From Fen-330 sp050008465 (GTDB lineage Bacteria; Acidobacteriota; Terriglobia; Bryobacterales; Bryobacteraceae), in contig JBEKMO010000014.1 of assembly GCA_050008465.1 (NCBI GenBank), positions 11,962 through 75,961 of the forward strand: a DNA stretch of 64,000 nucleotides. The letters are read 5' to 3'. Every line of letters begins with the position of its first letter. Positions within the stretch are counted from its first letter, which is position 1. The notes below the pieces were generated by a model. It was not told the origin of the DNA, did no database searches, and saw only the letters and a program-made list of their open reading frames with translations. Below, piece by piece: positions 34,559 to 46,191 of the stretch. The position numbers were made by a program, and so were the translations under genes.

Positions 34559-36154
34559 GTGTCTGAGGAGGGGAAGGTGCCCAAAGTCATACTCGTAAAT
34601 CCTTCGATGTTTACTGCCGGGTACAGCTTCGTTACTCCGAGGTGGCTGTTTGTGCTGGCACAGGCCACCCCGGCCGACCTGATCGGCGATCCGGTGATCG
34701 TAGATGAGGCGGTCGAAGACTTTGACGCCGAGTTCGTCCGCCCCGGAGACATCGTCGGGGTCGGCATTACCAGCGGCACTTGTCTCGCTGGTTACCGGGT
34801 GGTGAGGGAGGCCAAGTCGAAGGGCGCAACGGTGATTGTGGGCGGAATCCACGCGACGATCTTTCCGGATGAGCCGCTGGAGATGGGGGCCGATAGCGTG
34901 GTCACCGGCAATGGCGATGTCATCTGGCGCCGAGTGATCGAAGATGCGCTCACCCACCGGTTGCAGAAGCATTATCGTGGCGGCCGCATCCCGGGTGAAG
35001 CGATGCTCAAGGCGCGGTGGAACCTGCTCGACCCGGCCAAGTATATGTTTCCGACCGTGCAGACCGTGGCCGGCTGCCCTGAGAATTGCAACTTCTGCTC
35101 CGTCTGGGTCATGGATGGGCGCCAGCCACGCCAGCGGCCAGCCGGCAGGATCATCGAGGAGGTCAACGAGCTGTCCGACCTGGGCTATCGCTACATCGCT
35201 TTCGCCGATGACAATTTCAACCCGGCGACCCTGAGCCGGATCGCGCGCGAGCCGAGTGCGCAGAAGAGGAAAGAGCTTGAGGGCGTCCGGGAGGAGCGGT
35301 TGCGTTTTTTTGCCGAGTACGACCGGAGGGTTCCCAAGACCGTCTCCGCGATCACCCAGATGACCTCGGAGGTGATCAACGACGAAGAGTACTTTTCGGC
35401 GATGTATCGGCAGGTGCAGATCAGGGCCGCGCTGATCGGCGTCGAGTCTTTTTCCGCAGAGGGCCTGGCCAGCGCTAACAAGGGGGGGAACCCCGCCGGC
35501 CGGAACATGGTCGAGACGATCCGCAAATTTCAAGAGCGGGGCATCGTGGTCATGAGCTCAATCATCTCCGGTCTCGAGTCCGATACGGTCCAGACACTCG
35601 CAACCATGCGCCGATTCGCTCGTGAGTCCGGCACCTTGCTGGCCCAGTTTACCTTCTACAGCCCCTACCCCGGGAGCAAGGACTACTACGAAATGATCCG
35701 CGATCAAAAAAATCTCGGGCGAGCGGACTTCACCCCGAAACACAAAACTCAGCTTCTGCGCGACCGCTTTTGGCTGACTCCGCTGAAGCCCGCCGATTTT
35801 CTGAAGCACCCCCACATGAGCCGGCACGAGTTAATCGCTGAAAACAAAAAGTGCTGGGACACGTTCTACTCTTGGCGGGAAACCTGGAAGCGGACGAGGA
35901 GCGGATTCTTGAAGTCGAAGCCCTTCTCCGCGAGGATGGCCTATATCTGTTTCTGCCTTGCCTTCAAGCGGGTCTATGCCGGACATGGGATTTCAGCCGA
36001 TGACGTGCGCAGACAGAGGATGGGGTTGATGACCCGATTCATCATCAAACTGGGGGTGGGGGTGTACAGTTACCTTTTCCGCCGGAAGGTTGGCTTACGG
36101 GTCTCCTTGATGAGCTCAGGGTGGAGGTCGGTCACGGGCCTGGAGAAGAAATAA
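34559..36154 (+). CDS. Radical SAM protein with possible cobalamin-binding N-terminus
   Basis: This 531-residue protein has a GTG start. Residues 8-120 form a Rossmann-like domain as in B12-binding radical SAM proteins (KVILVNPSMF ... VGVGITSGTCLAGYRVV ... VIVGGIHATIFPDEPL), but the DxHxxG cobalamin motif is not clear. The [4Fe-4S]-SAM site is CPENCNFC (Cys173, Cys177, Cys180). GVESFSAEGLASANKGGNP and QFTFYSPYPGSKDYYEM are usual radical SAM strands. It may modify a lipid, sugar or peptide; the substrate is unknown. It is an intact gene between decayed PEP-CTERM and IS sequences. Confidence 0.85.
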   Translation: MSEEGKVPKVILVNPSMFTAGYSFVTPRWLFVLAQATPADLIGDPVIVDEAVEDFDAEFVRPGDIVGVGITSGTCLAGYRVVREAKSKGATVIVGGIHATIFPDEPLEMGADSVVTGNGDVIWRRVIEDALTHRLQKHYRGGRIPGEAMLKARWNLLDPAKYMFPTVQTVAGCPENCNFCSVWVMDGRQPRQRPAGRIIEEVNELSDLGYRYIAFADDNFNPATLSRIAREPSAQKRKELEGVREERLRFFAEYDRRVPKTVSAITQMTSEVINDEEYFSAMYRQVQIRAALIGVESFSAEGLASANKGGNPAGRNMVETIRKFQERGIVVMSSIISGLESDTVQTLATMRRFARESGTLLAQFTFYSPYPGSKDYYEMIRDQKNLGRADFTPKHKTQLLRDRFWLTPLKPADFLKHPHMSRHELIAENKKCWDTFYSWRETWKRTRSGFLKSKPFSARMAYICFCLAFKRVYAGHGISADDVRRQRMGLMTRFIIKLGVGVYSYLFRRKVGLRVSLMSSGWRSVTGLEKK

Positions 36155-36158
36155 CTGC

Positions 36159-36697
36159 TTAGCGGCGTGGGGCCGAACTCCATCCGCGCATAAGTAACAG
36201 GACATATGGATCAACAAGTCCCGACGTGGACGGCTCGGGTCCGTCCTCTTCGTACCTGGGCCCGATGAGCAACTGGGCGGGCGTCTTTTGCCCCAGCATG
36301 AAGTTGATGTAAACAAAGGCGAGGTCGGATTGCAGGTCTCGGCTGGCCGTTTCATATGAGCTGGCCGAGTCGAGCACGTCCGCGGGGGCGCCGGTGGCTG
36401 CGGAGGCCTGCACGCTTCCGTTCGAGAATCCATCCGTTATCATGAACGATATCCCCGATCGCGAGCTGGAGCCCGGCACGCTGTGCGGACGAATCCACCA
36501 CCGAAGGAGAGGGAGACGGGAGCGCAACCGGAGGAGCAAAGCTTGAGGGGCCGAGGATACGCAAGGTGAATTGCAGGGGTGGAGGCGCACTCGCGGTCCA
36601 GTACGAATCCTGCCCGGCGACGCAGTACTATTTTGACTTTCGCGCCGCCGGTGAGCGATGCGCAGGCAGAAACGGGGCAAGCCGAGGCATGCCCCAC
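36159..36697 (-). pseudogene. Degraded PEP-CTERM protein
   Basis: The open frame ends DLQSDLAFVYINFMLGQKTPAQLLIGPRYEEDG then PEPSTSGLVDPYVLLLM and basic RGWSSAPRR, a weak PEP-CTERM tail. The upstream protein-like sequence is spread over other frames (QFTLRILGPSSFAPPVALPS and SSAQRAGLQLAIGDIVHDNGW), so at least two frameshifts have occurred. AQLLIGPRYEEDGPEP resembles AQMLIGPGYDHDHGPEP of the fragment at 33141, so the two were paralogues. I call it a pseudogene; the 173-residue open frame is unlikely to be real. Confidence 0.55.
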
Positions 36698-36728
36698 CCT
36701 GTGAGGAAGCGGTCAGCGCACCCGATGT

Positions 36729-36965
36729 TCAGACCGTCTGGTGTTGCTGACGGTACCGATCCATGATCTCCTGCATCTGGTCTTTCAAGCGGAGCTTGAG
36801 CTTCTTGATGCGAGTTTCCTCGAGCTGTTCTTCCGGGCTGAGATAAGGCCGGGAGGACAGAGCTTCCAATTGCTTCTTGTACTCGCAGCGCTGCTTGACC
36901 AGAAGTCGGAATCCTTCGTCGGTTTCCATCAGATGCGCTTTGAGCTCTTCCGGGGTCAATTGCAT
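36729..36965 (-). CDS. DUF465/YdcH-like small helical protein
   Basis: The product from ATG 36965 is 78 residues, with AAGGAG 11 bases upstream; a longer frame from 37112 has no conserved leader. The sequence LTPEELKAHLMETDEGFRLLVKQRCEYKKQLEAL then EETRIKKLKLRLKDQMQEIMDRYR is a helical hairpin of the DUF465 type. The function is unknown. It lies downstream of the GT-acetyltransferase gene on the same strand. Confidence 0.75.
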   Translation of the reverse strand: MQLTPEELKAHLMETDEGFRLLVKQRCEYKKQLEALSSRPYLSPEEQLEETRIKKLKLRLKDQMQEIMDRYRQQHQTV

Positions 36966-37105
36966 AGGCGTAGTGCTCCTTGCGGTGAAGTTGCCAGCCC
37001 GAGTCGCTTGAATGGGGTAGTAGGCTCGGCAGGTGACTTGCAGGAGATTCATTACAACCACATTCGGAGCCGGGACCCTACAAGACCCGGCTGCCAATTG
37101 TGACA

Positions 37106-39166
37106 TTAGCACGATTGGCGCCTCATGACAACCGCAGTTTCACCCGTGTCCTGGTAGTAGTTGGGCCGTCGGGCAGTCTCCTCGAAGCCCAGATTCTTGT
37201 ATAAGTTGAGGGCCGACGTGTTGGATTCGCGGACCTCCAGAAACCAAGTCCCGGGGGAACGGCCAAGCACGTGCAGCATCAGGCGCCGGCCAATGCCGTG
37301 GCGCCGCAGTGGGGGATCGACCACCAGGCTAAGCACCTCGGATTCCGCATCGACCGGCGTGCGGCAGACCACGAACCCGACCACACGGCCGGCCAGTTCC
37401 GCAACCAGGCAGTCGTATGCAAGGTAGCCCTGGGGCTCCCAGAGAACGGCTTCCGGGGAGGATTTCTGGATGCGGTCGAGGTCCGCGATATCGTGCTCGG
37501 CGGCTGGGCGGATGACGAGCGGGGAGGGGGCGATCCCGGCGAGGACGCTGCGCTGACGATCCCCGAGCCGCTTCCAGTCGAAATGCTCTTCGGCGACGCG
37601 GCGCGCCTGGCGGGCCATGCGGAGACGCAGGGCGGGGTCGGCGAGCAGAGTCGCGATGCCCTCGGCGAACGCGGCCGGGGTTCCGGCTACCCAAACGCTG
37701 ACCCCGTGCTCCAGACCGAGGCCCGCGCAACCTGAGGGAGTCGAGACCACCGCGCGCTCCATGGCCATGGCTTCGAGCACTTTGAGGTTAGTCCCGGCCG
37801 AAACCAAGGTGGGGACGATCACCAGGTTCGCTTCGGCGTACAACGGATGCACATCGCGAACAAATCCGAGGAGGCGGATGCGGTCGTCCGCGGGCGGCTC
37901 GAGCGAATCGGCGGCGGCGCGCCAGTAGAGCAATGGATCGGGGCCGGCCACTGCCGTCAGGGTCATCTCGGGAAAGCGGTCGCGCAGCAGCGGCCAGATC
38001 TGCCCGGTGAAAAAGCGGTAGGCGACAACGTTGGGGAAGTGGCGGAAGGACCCGATGAACAGCAGCCGCTGGCCCGCGGACTCGGGCTGGGGCCGGAACC
38101 GCGCGAGGTCCACGCCGTTGCCGATGACCCGCACATTAGTCCTTCCAAGCAGGGCAGCATCCTTCTCGGACATGGCGACGACGCACCGAAACCGGTGCAG
38201 GACGCGGGTCTCAAAGCGGCGCCAGCGCCACCAATTCCACCAGGCGGACAGGGAGCGCTGGCGGTCGTGAACCTGGCGGTAGAGGTCGAAAGTGACATCG
38301 TGCTCGACCAGGATCTCACCTCCGTAGGTGGCCAGGTGGGTGTACTCCACCTGGCGCACGGAGACCTCGAACTCGCGGCAAAAGCCCTCCCAGAGTCTGC
38401 GCATCACTCGCGAGCGGTATTCGCGGACCTCGGGCGGGGCCAGGGTGGACCAGCGCGGTTCGCGGTAGCGCGGCTTGGGAACCAGGACCACTTTCGAGCA
38501 GAACTCAAGCACTGGCTGGCACTCCTCGGCATGGCCGCCTTCGGTGAAAGCGAAGAGGACGACATCGAAGTCGCGCGCGATCTCGCGGAGCAGGTGAAAG
38601 ATCCGGACCGCGCCACCGTGCGAGAAGGGGTACGGAAAATAGGGCGAGAGTACGGCAACCCGCCGGCGTTCCGGCGAGAACGGACGGCCCTCGAGCTGCC
38701 GGTAGCTCTGGGCTTCGACCGAGCGGTCGCGCTTCCACGGGCAGAGCCAGCGTGGCCGGAGGAAAATGCGATCGAGGGGCACACCGCGCAGGAATAACCA
38801 GGAAGCGATGGCCGTGCGCAGCTTCAGATGGTGGCGCTCAAGCCGCAAGTTGTAAGCGAGGATCTTCGAGGGCGCGAGCAGGAACGCGGCGAGGCGGAGC
38901 GGGCGGAAGCGGGGGTCCGCGGTGAACAGCAACGGCGCGAGGCCGATGCGCAGCCCACGGAACCTCCTCCGCAGCCGGCCGTAGAGCTGCCATGCGGAGC
39001 CCGGCTCCAGCGCGACGGCGAAATGGCGGCGATCCGGTACCAGCCGGCGAACCTCCTCGAGCATCGCGGCGGCCAGCGGTTCCTCGCCGGAGAGGAAGCT
39101 GACCACTACCGCCTCGGGATCCTTGCCGAGCAAACGGAACAGGAGTTGTTTCAGGCGCGCCTTCAC
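37106..39166 (-). CDS. Glycosyltransferase family 4-RimI-like acetyltransferase fusion
   Basis: This 686-residue protein joins two enzymes. Residues about 165-545 are a GT-B glycosyltransferase: VAVLSPYFPYPFSHGGAVRIFHLLREIA, VIGNGVDLARFRPQ, LLFIGSFRHFPNV and GTNLKVLEAMAMERAVVSTPSGCAGL. Residues about 545-685 are a GNAT domain: VIRPAAEHDIADLDRIQ, GRVVGFVVCRTPVDAESEVLSLVVDPPLRRHGIGRRLM with the acetyl-CoA loop, and LEVRESNTSALNLYKNLGFEE, as in RimI. The first about 160 residues (KDPEAVVVSFLSGEEPLAAAML) resemble a sugar-nucleotide-type unit but are not assigned. The acetyltransferase may act on the sugar or protein product of the other half. Confidence 0.85.
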   Translation of the reverse strand: MKARLKQLLFRLLGKDPEAVVVSFLSGEEPLAAAMLEEVRRLVPDRRHFAVALEPGSAWQLYGRLRRRFRGLRIGLAPLLFTADPRFRPLRLAAFLLAPSKILAYNLRLERHHLKLRTAIASWLFLRGVPLDRIFLRPRWLCPWKRDRSVEAQSYRQLEGRPFSPERRRVAVLSPYFPYPFSHGGAVRIFHLLREIARDFDVVLFAFTEGGHAEECQPVLEFCSKVVLVPKPRYREPRWSTLAPPEVREYRSRVMRRLWEGFCREFEVSVRQVEYTHLATYGGEILVEHDVTFDLYRQVHDRQRSLSAWWNWWRWRRFETRVLHRFRCVVAMSEKDAALLGRTNVRVIGNGVDLARFRPQPESAGQRLLFIGSFRHFPNVVAYRFFTGQIWPLLRDRFPEMTLTAVAGPDPLLYWRAAADSLEPPADDRIRLLGFVRDVHPLYAEANLVIVPTLVSAGTNLKVLEAMAMERAVVSTPSGCAGLGLEHGVSVWVAGTPAAFAEGIATLLADPALRLRMARQARRVAEEHFDWKRLGDRQRSVLAGIAPSPLVIRPAAEHDIADLDRIQKSSPEAVLWEPQGYLAYDCLVAELAGRVVGFVVCRTPVDAESEVLSLVVDPPLRRHGIGRRLMLHVLGRSPGTWFLEVRESNTSALNLYKNLGFEETARRPNYYQDTGETAVVMRRQSC

Positions 39167-39348
39167 GTTCGCGATCCGCCAAGTAGAGAACTCCCCAGCC
39201 TAGCAGAGGACGGATCGATAGAACCAGGCGCAAGGGATAGCTCGGGGTTATTGAAAAACGGTGACAGTCGACGGCGTGGGCAATGGGCAACCGGGGACAG
39301 TCACCATGTTTCCGGATTTCCCCCGCCCGGCCAGGTGGAACTGATCGG
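39167..39348. other. Intergenic region with dispersed repeat motifs
   Basis: No gene is supported. It holds the second copy of the TTGAAAAACGGTGACAG motif (39248-39276) and, at 39286-39298, GGCAACCGGGGAC, the reverse complement of a family B motif seen at 60676. It lies between typA and the GT-RimI gene, both on the minus strand. Confidence 0.5.
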
Positions 39349-41157
39349 TCACCGCCGCTGCCCGGCCACCAGCACTTTCTTCCGCAACCGGATGGATTGT
39401 GGCGTCACTTCGACGAATTCGTCGTCGCGGACGAACTCGATGGCCTGCTCCAGGTTGAGGATGCGCGGGGGCACCAGGCGGATGGCCTCATCCGAGGTCG
39501 AGGCGCGCATGTTGGTCAGCTTCTTCTCCTTGACGATATTCACATTCAGGTCGGCATCGCGCGCGTTCTCGCCGACGATCATCCCCTCGTAGACCTCCGT
39601 GCCCGGCGTGACGAAGATCTCCCCGCGCTCCTGGAGGTTGAAGATGGCGTAGGCGGTGGTGCGGCCCGGCCGGTCGGCCACCAGCGAGCCGGTGGGGCGG
39701 GTCGGGATCTCGCCCTGCCACTCGATGTAGCCGTGGAACAGCGAGTTCATCACCGCCGTGCCGCGCGTGTCGGTGAGGATCTCGCTGCGCAGCCCGATCA
39801 GCCCGCGCGACGGGACCTTGAACTCCATCCGCCCGCGCCCCGAACCGTGGTTGACCATCTTCACGAGCTTGCCCTTGCGCTGGCCCATCTTGTCCATCAC
39901 TACGCCGACGAAGGTGTCGGGGCAGTCCAGGGTGAGCACTTCGAGCGGCTCGTGCAGCACGCCCGCAATGCTGCGCGTCAGGATCTCCGGCTTGCCAACC
40001 ATCAGCTCGTAGCCTTCCCGCCGCATCATCTCGATCAGGATCGCCAGTTGCAGCTCGCCGCGGCCCATCACCTTGAATGCGTCCGGCCCGCCGGCCTCCT
40101 CGACGCGGATCGAAACGTTGGTGAGCAGTTCCTTGTCCAGCCGGTCGCGCAGGTGGCGCGAGGTCACGTAGGCGCCGTCGCGGCCGGAGAAGGGCGAGGT
40201 GTTCACTGTGAACGTCATGGCGATGGTGGGCTGGTCGATCGGCACATGCTCGAGCGGCGCCGGCCTGTCCGGGTGGGTGATGGTTTCCCCGATCGTGATG
40301 CCCTCCACTCCGGCGATGGCCAGGATGTCGCCCGGCCGGCCGATGCTCTCCTCGACGCGCTTCAGGCCCTCGAAGGAGTATAGCTTGGTGATGCGGGTGC
40401 GCTGGAGCGTGCCGTCGAGCTTCGCGATTCCCACTTCGTCGCCCAGCCGCAGCGTGCCTTCGAACACGCGCCCGATGGCCAGCCGGCCCAGGTAGTCGCT
40501 GTAGTCGAGGTTGGCCACCAGCAGTTGCAGCACGCCCTCCGGGTCGCCCGCTGGAGCGGGGATGTGCGTGACGATGGTATCGAACAGCGGGCGCAGATCT
40601 TCGGAAGGGTCCTCGAGGGACAGCTTGGCCACGCCCGCCTTGGCGTTCGCATAGATCACCGGAAAATCGAGCTGGTCCTCGGTGGCGTCGAGGTCGATGA
40701 AGAGGTCGTAAATCTCGTTGAGCACCTCCTGGATGCGCGCGTCCGGGCGGTCGATCTTGTTGATGACCAGAATGGGCGGGAGCTGCGCTTCGAGCGCCTT
40801 GGTGAGCACGTAGCGGGTCTGGGGCAGCGGGCCCTCGCTCGAATCCACCAGCAGCATCACGCCGTCCACCAGTTTGAGGGAGCGCTCCACCTCGCCGCCG
40901 AAATCGCTGTGCCCGGGCGTATCCACGATGTTGATTTTGACGCCGCGATAGCGCACCCCGGTGTTCTTGGCGAGGATGGTGATGCCGCGCTCGCGCTCGA
41001 TGTCGTTCGAGTCCATGACGCACTCGATGAGAGCGGCGGCCTCGTTCTCGCGGAAGATGCCGCTCTGGTGAAGCATCGCGTCCACCAGCGTGGTCTTGCC
41101 GTGATCGACGTGCGCGATGATGGCGATGTTGCGGGTCGAGCCCGCCTGGGATTCCAT
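39349..41157 (-). CDS. typA: Translational GTPase TypA/BipA
   Basis: The product from ATG 41157 is 602 residues (MESQAGSTRNIAIIAHVDHGKTTLVDAMLHQSG); a longer frame from 41316 has no conserved leader. G1 is AHVDHGKTT, G3 is DTPGHSDFGGEVERS, G4 is NKID. C-terminal domains include RLNRGRGRMEFKVPSRGLIG-like HGSGRGRMEFKVPSRGLIGLRSE and GEIFVTPGTEVYEGMIVGE, and the end RLRKKVLVAGQRR. TypA binds ribosomes and is needed for stress growth and 50S assembly in many bacteria. Confidence 0.95.
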   Translation of the reverse strand: MESQAGSTRNIAIIAHVDHGKTTLVDAMLHQSGIFRENEAAALIECVMDSNDIERERGITILAKNTGVRYRGVKINIVDTPGHSDFGGEVERSLKLVDGVMLLVDSSEGPLPQTRYVLTKALEAQLPPILVINKIDRPDARIQEVLNEIYDLFIDLDATEDQLDFPVIYANAKAGVAKLSLEDPSEDLRPLFDTIVTHIPAPAGDPEGVLQLLVANLDYSDYLGRLAIGRVFEGTLRLGDEVGIAKLDGTLQRTRITKLYSFEGLKRVEESIGRPGDILAIAGVEGITIGETITHPDRPAPLEHVPIDQPTIAMTFTVNTSPFSGRDGAYVTSRHLRDRLDKELLTNVSIRVEEAGGPDAFKVMGRGELQLAILIEMMRREGYELMVGKPEILTRSIAGVLHEPLEVLTLDCPDTFVGVVMDKMGQRKGKLVKMVNHGSGRGRMEFKVPSRGLIGLRSEILTDTRGTAVMNSLFHGYIEWQGEIPTRPTGSLVADRPGRTTAYAIFNLQERGEIFVTPGTEVYEGMIVGENARDADLNVNIVKEKKLTNMRASTSDEAIRLVPPRILNLEQAIEFVRDDEFVEVTPQSIRLRKKVLVAGQRR

Positions 41158-41161
41158 TCTC

Positions 41162-42346
41162 CTATGGTTGCACGAGTAGCGCCGGCGGGTCCGCATCCGC
41201 CGAAAAGCGGACCACCACTCCCAGCTCGCGGTTGTCCTCAGCAGACGGAGGGACGGCCTTGTCCAATGCAAACTCAACCAGCGCGCGCGTGCCGGTGAGG
41301 GCGGCTGCCGGAACATCCGCCGAGTAGACCTGTTCCTCGGCGGACGCGTAGGTCCGAGGAGACAGCGACACTCCGTTTACCTCCGCCGAAAGCGTAATGG
41401 GTCCCAGCGTGTCGAGTGTGTTCGGTGGAATGTAGAACCGCAATCGGAGTTTCGCGGCCAGCTCCGGCGCGGGCGCCTTCAGCCGGACGGAAAACCGGCG
41501 CTCGGTCCAGCGGTAGCAATCGTGCTCCAGCCTATGCCATCCGCTCAGCAACTCCATGCGGCCGTCCCCGCCGGCCGTGCTCCGCAGCAGGCAAAACGCG
41601 CGCTCGTCCCGGTCGCCGCTGACTGGGTCGGAGTCTCTCGTGCATCCAATGGTCATGAACTCGCAAAGCTGCCATCCCGACCGCTGGATGAGGCGCCGCA
41701 GTCCCTCTTCGGAGAAGATCCAGTAGTTCGTCTTGTCGTTGTTCGTCTCACCCGGGCTCAGAAGGTAGGCCAGCGGCTGGTCCTGGATTCGGATTCCCGG
41801 CCCCGGCGTGACCTGCGCGATTCGCGTGCTCAGCAGGCAATAGCGCACCCGGCTTGCCAGGATCTCCAAAGCCTGAAACGGATTCTTGAGGTGGTAAAGA
41901 ACTCCGAAGAAAAGCGCCAGGCCGAAGGTGTGGTTCGGCAACCTGAACTGGGTATCGAGGTCGACCTGATGCACCTGGATGCGGGACTGGAGCGCCTCCC
42001 GGAGCCGCGCGACGCCGCGCATCTGGTTGTAGTTCCAATCCGGAAGATCGACCGCGTGCACCTCGCATCCCAGCGATTCGAAGTAGAACGACAGGTCCCC
42101 GTCCTGGCAGCCCAGATCCAGGATGGGCTGATCCTCCGCCAGTTCCAGAAGCAACCGATGCCGGCCCGTCAGCAGCCGGTCCAGATGGTCGAAGGCGGAC
42201 AGCGTGTCGTACGGATACCATTCGAACTGCGCGGTTCCGATCTGTGCCTTGGTTCTCAGAAGGAGCGTACGGAACTTCGCGGCCCGCTTCCTGAGCTCGG
42301 TGATATCGGCGTGTTTTGAAACGTCCTGGCGACTGGAGGTTGGCAT
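41162..42346 (-). CDS. Class I SAM-dependent methyltransferase, CmoB-like
   Basis: This 394-residue protein has FEWYPYDTLSAFDHLDRLL, PILDLGCQDGDLSFYFESLGCEVHAVDLP (motif I and the acidic residue for SAM), VLYHLKNPFQALEILA and the later NYWIFSEEGLRRLIQRSGW. This is the tRNA U34-carboxymethyl/mo5U-type DUF1698 architecture, although many such proteins methylate small molecules. The C-terminal 120 residues form a separate beta-rich domain (RLRFYIPPNTLDTLGPITLSAEVNG). It is divergent from the M16 gene and just upstream of typA on the same strand. Confidence 0.8.
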   Translation of the reverse strand: MPTSSRQDVSKHADITELRKRAAKFRTLLLRTKAQIGTAQFEWYPYDTLSAFDHLDRLLTGRHRLLLELAEDQPILDLGCQDGDLSFYFESLGCEVHAVDLPDWNYNQMRGVARLREALQSRIQVHQVDLDTQFRLPNHTFGLALFFGVLYHLKNPFQALEILASRVRYCLLSTRIAQVTPGPGIRIQDQPLAYLLSPGETNNDKTNYWIFSEEGLRRLIQRSGWQLCEFMTIGCTRDSDPVSGDRDERAFCLLRSTAGGDGRMELLSGWHRLEHDCYRWTERRFSVRLKAPAPELAAKLRLRFYIPPNTLDTLGPITLSAEVNGVSLSPRTYASAEEQVYSADVPAAALTGTRALVEFALDKAVPPSAEDNRELGVVVRFSADADPPALLVQP

Positions 42347-42452
42347 CTACCCAAGACTTTCATACCACACCCGGCCCAAGGTTGTCGGCGGGCCTCAGCC
42401 GCTCAGTACGCCTGCCATGGTATTCCTAAGGAGTGCAGTTGGGAGGCCAAGC

Positions 42453-45212
<2,760 letters not shown>

Positions 45213-45219
45213 CCAAGCC

Positions 45220-46164
45220 TCAACCCTTGGTGTCGCTCAAAATGCGGCGGACGATCTCGGTGTTCTCTTTCACCTGATCGCTGAATCGGGGATAGAAGCC
45301 GATGATGATGGCGTCGGTCGGCTTGATGTTCGCCAGAGCGAAGCGGATGGACTTCTCGATAGCTTCGTGCGAATTGACGGTGCGGCCGGCGCCGAACACC
45401 TTGAAGGCCAGGCACGGCTTCTTGGTTGCGCGAATCGTCTTGCACATCCGCTCGGGATCCTTCTCCATGTAGATTTCGCCGACGGGCGCCTCACCGAAGG
45501 CCCGGCGCGCCTCATCGGGGGTGCGGGTGACGAAGTACAGGCAGGTCTGGTAATAATCGACGTCCCAGTTCTCGCTTTCGGCGGTCTCGACGACCGCGGG
45601 GTTGTGCGTGGAGAGGCCTACCATCACACCGGTGTCGCGGACCGCTTTGAGGAACTCCTTGATCTTGTGCTTCTCGCCGGCACGGAAGCGCTCGTCGGTG
45701 CGGTTGCCGTGATGGCCGATGCCGAGCGGCTGCATCTTCTTCACCACTTCGGGCATTTGGGAGAGGTCCTTCATGAGCGCGAAGTCGGCCAGCAGCACGA
45801 GATTCATCTTGCCGCCTTCCTGCCGGTAGCGCAGGTAGTCGGCGAGCGGCTGGTCGTTATAGTGGCACTGCCAGGTGCCGATTCCTTCGCGCTCGGCGCT
45901 CTTGAGCACCTCGACCTTGCGTTCCTGGGTGTACCACTCGCGCATGTCGGCATCGAAGATGCGATTGAAGTGCGAGTAGCCGTAGAAGGGGTTCGACCCG
46001 ATGATCAGCCGCGTGATGTCGGCTTTGCCGAACTTGACCGTTGGCAGCAGGGCCGCGGTTGTTTCCCCGGCCGGCGCACCGCTCGCAACCGTCAGGGCTC
46101 CGCCCAGGCCTGCCGCCGACTTCAGAAAGCCCCGGCGCGAACCGGATCTCGCATCTTCGTGCAT
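45220..46164 (-). CDS. Tat-exported aldo/keto reductase-like TIM-barrel protein
   Basis: This 314-residue protein has a twin-arginine signal (SGSRRGFLKSAAGLGGALTVASGAPAG). The mature part starts VKFGKADITRLIIGSNPFYG and reads as a TIM barrel resembling aldo/keto reductases, but the normal Asp-Tyr-Lys-His set is not clear to me. GSNPFYGYSHFNRIFD and ALANIKPTDAIIIGFYPRFSD are the best preserved blocks. It is exported folded, perhaps with a cofactor. The start has GGAG eight bases upstream. It follows the RR-PP2C gene on the same strand by 28 bases. Confidence 0.75.
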   Translation of the reverse strand: MHEDARSGSRRGFLKSAAGLGGALTVASGAPAGETTAALLPTVKFGKADITRLIIGSNPFYGYSHFNRIFDADMREWYTQERKVEVLKSAEREGIGTWQCHYNDQPLADYLRYRQEGGKMNLVLLADFALMKDLSQMPEVVKKMQPLGIGHHGNRTDERFRAGEKHKIKEFLKAVRDTGVMVGLSTHNPAVVETAESENWDVDYYQTCLYFVTRTPDEARRAFGEAPVGEIYMEKDPERMCKTIRATKKPCLAFKVFGAGRTVNSHEAIEKSIRFALANIKPTDAIIIGFYPRFSDQVKENTEIVRRILSDTKG

Positions 46165-46191
46165 GGCAACTCCTTCGATTGAATTGTAGGC

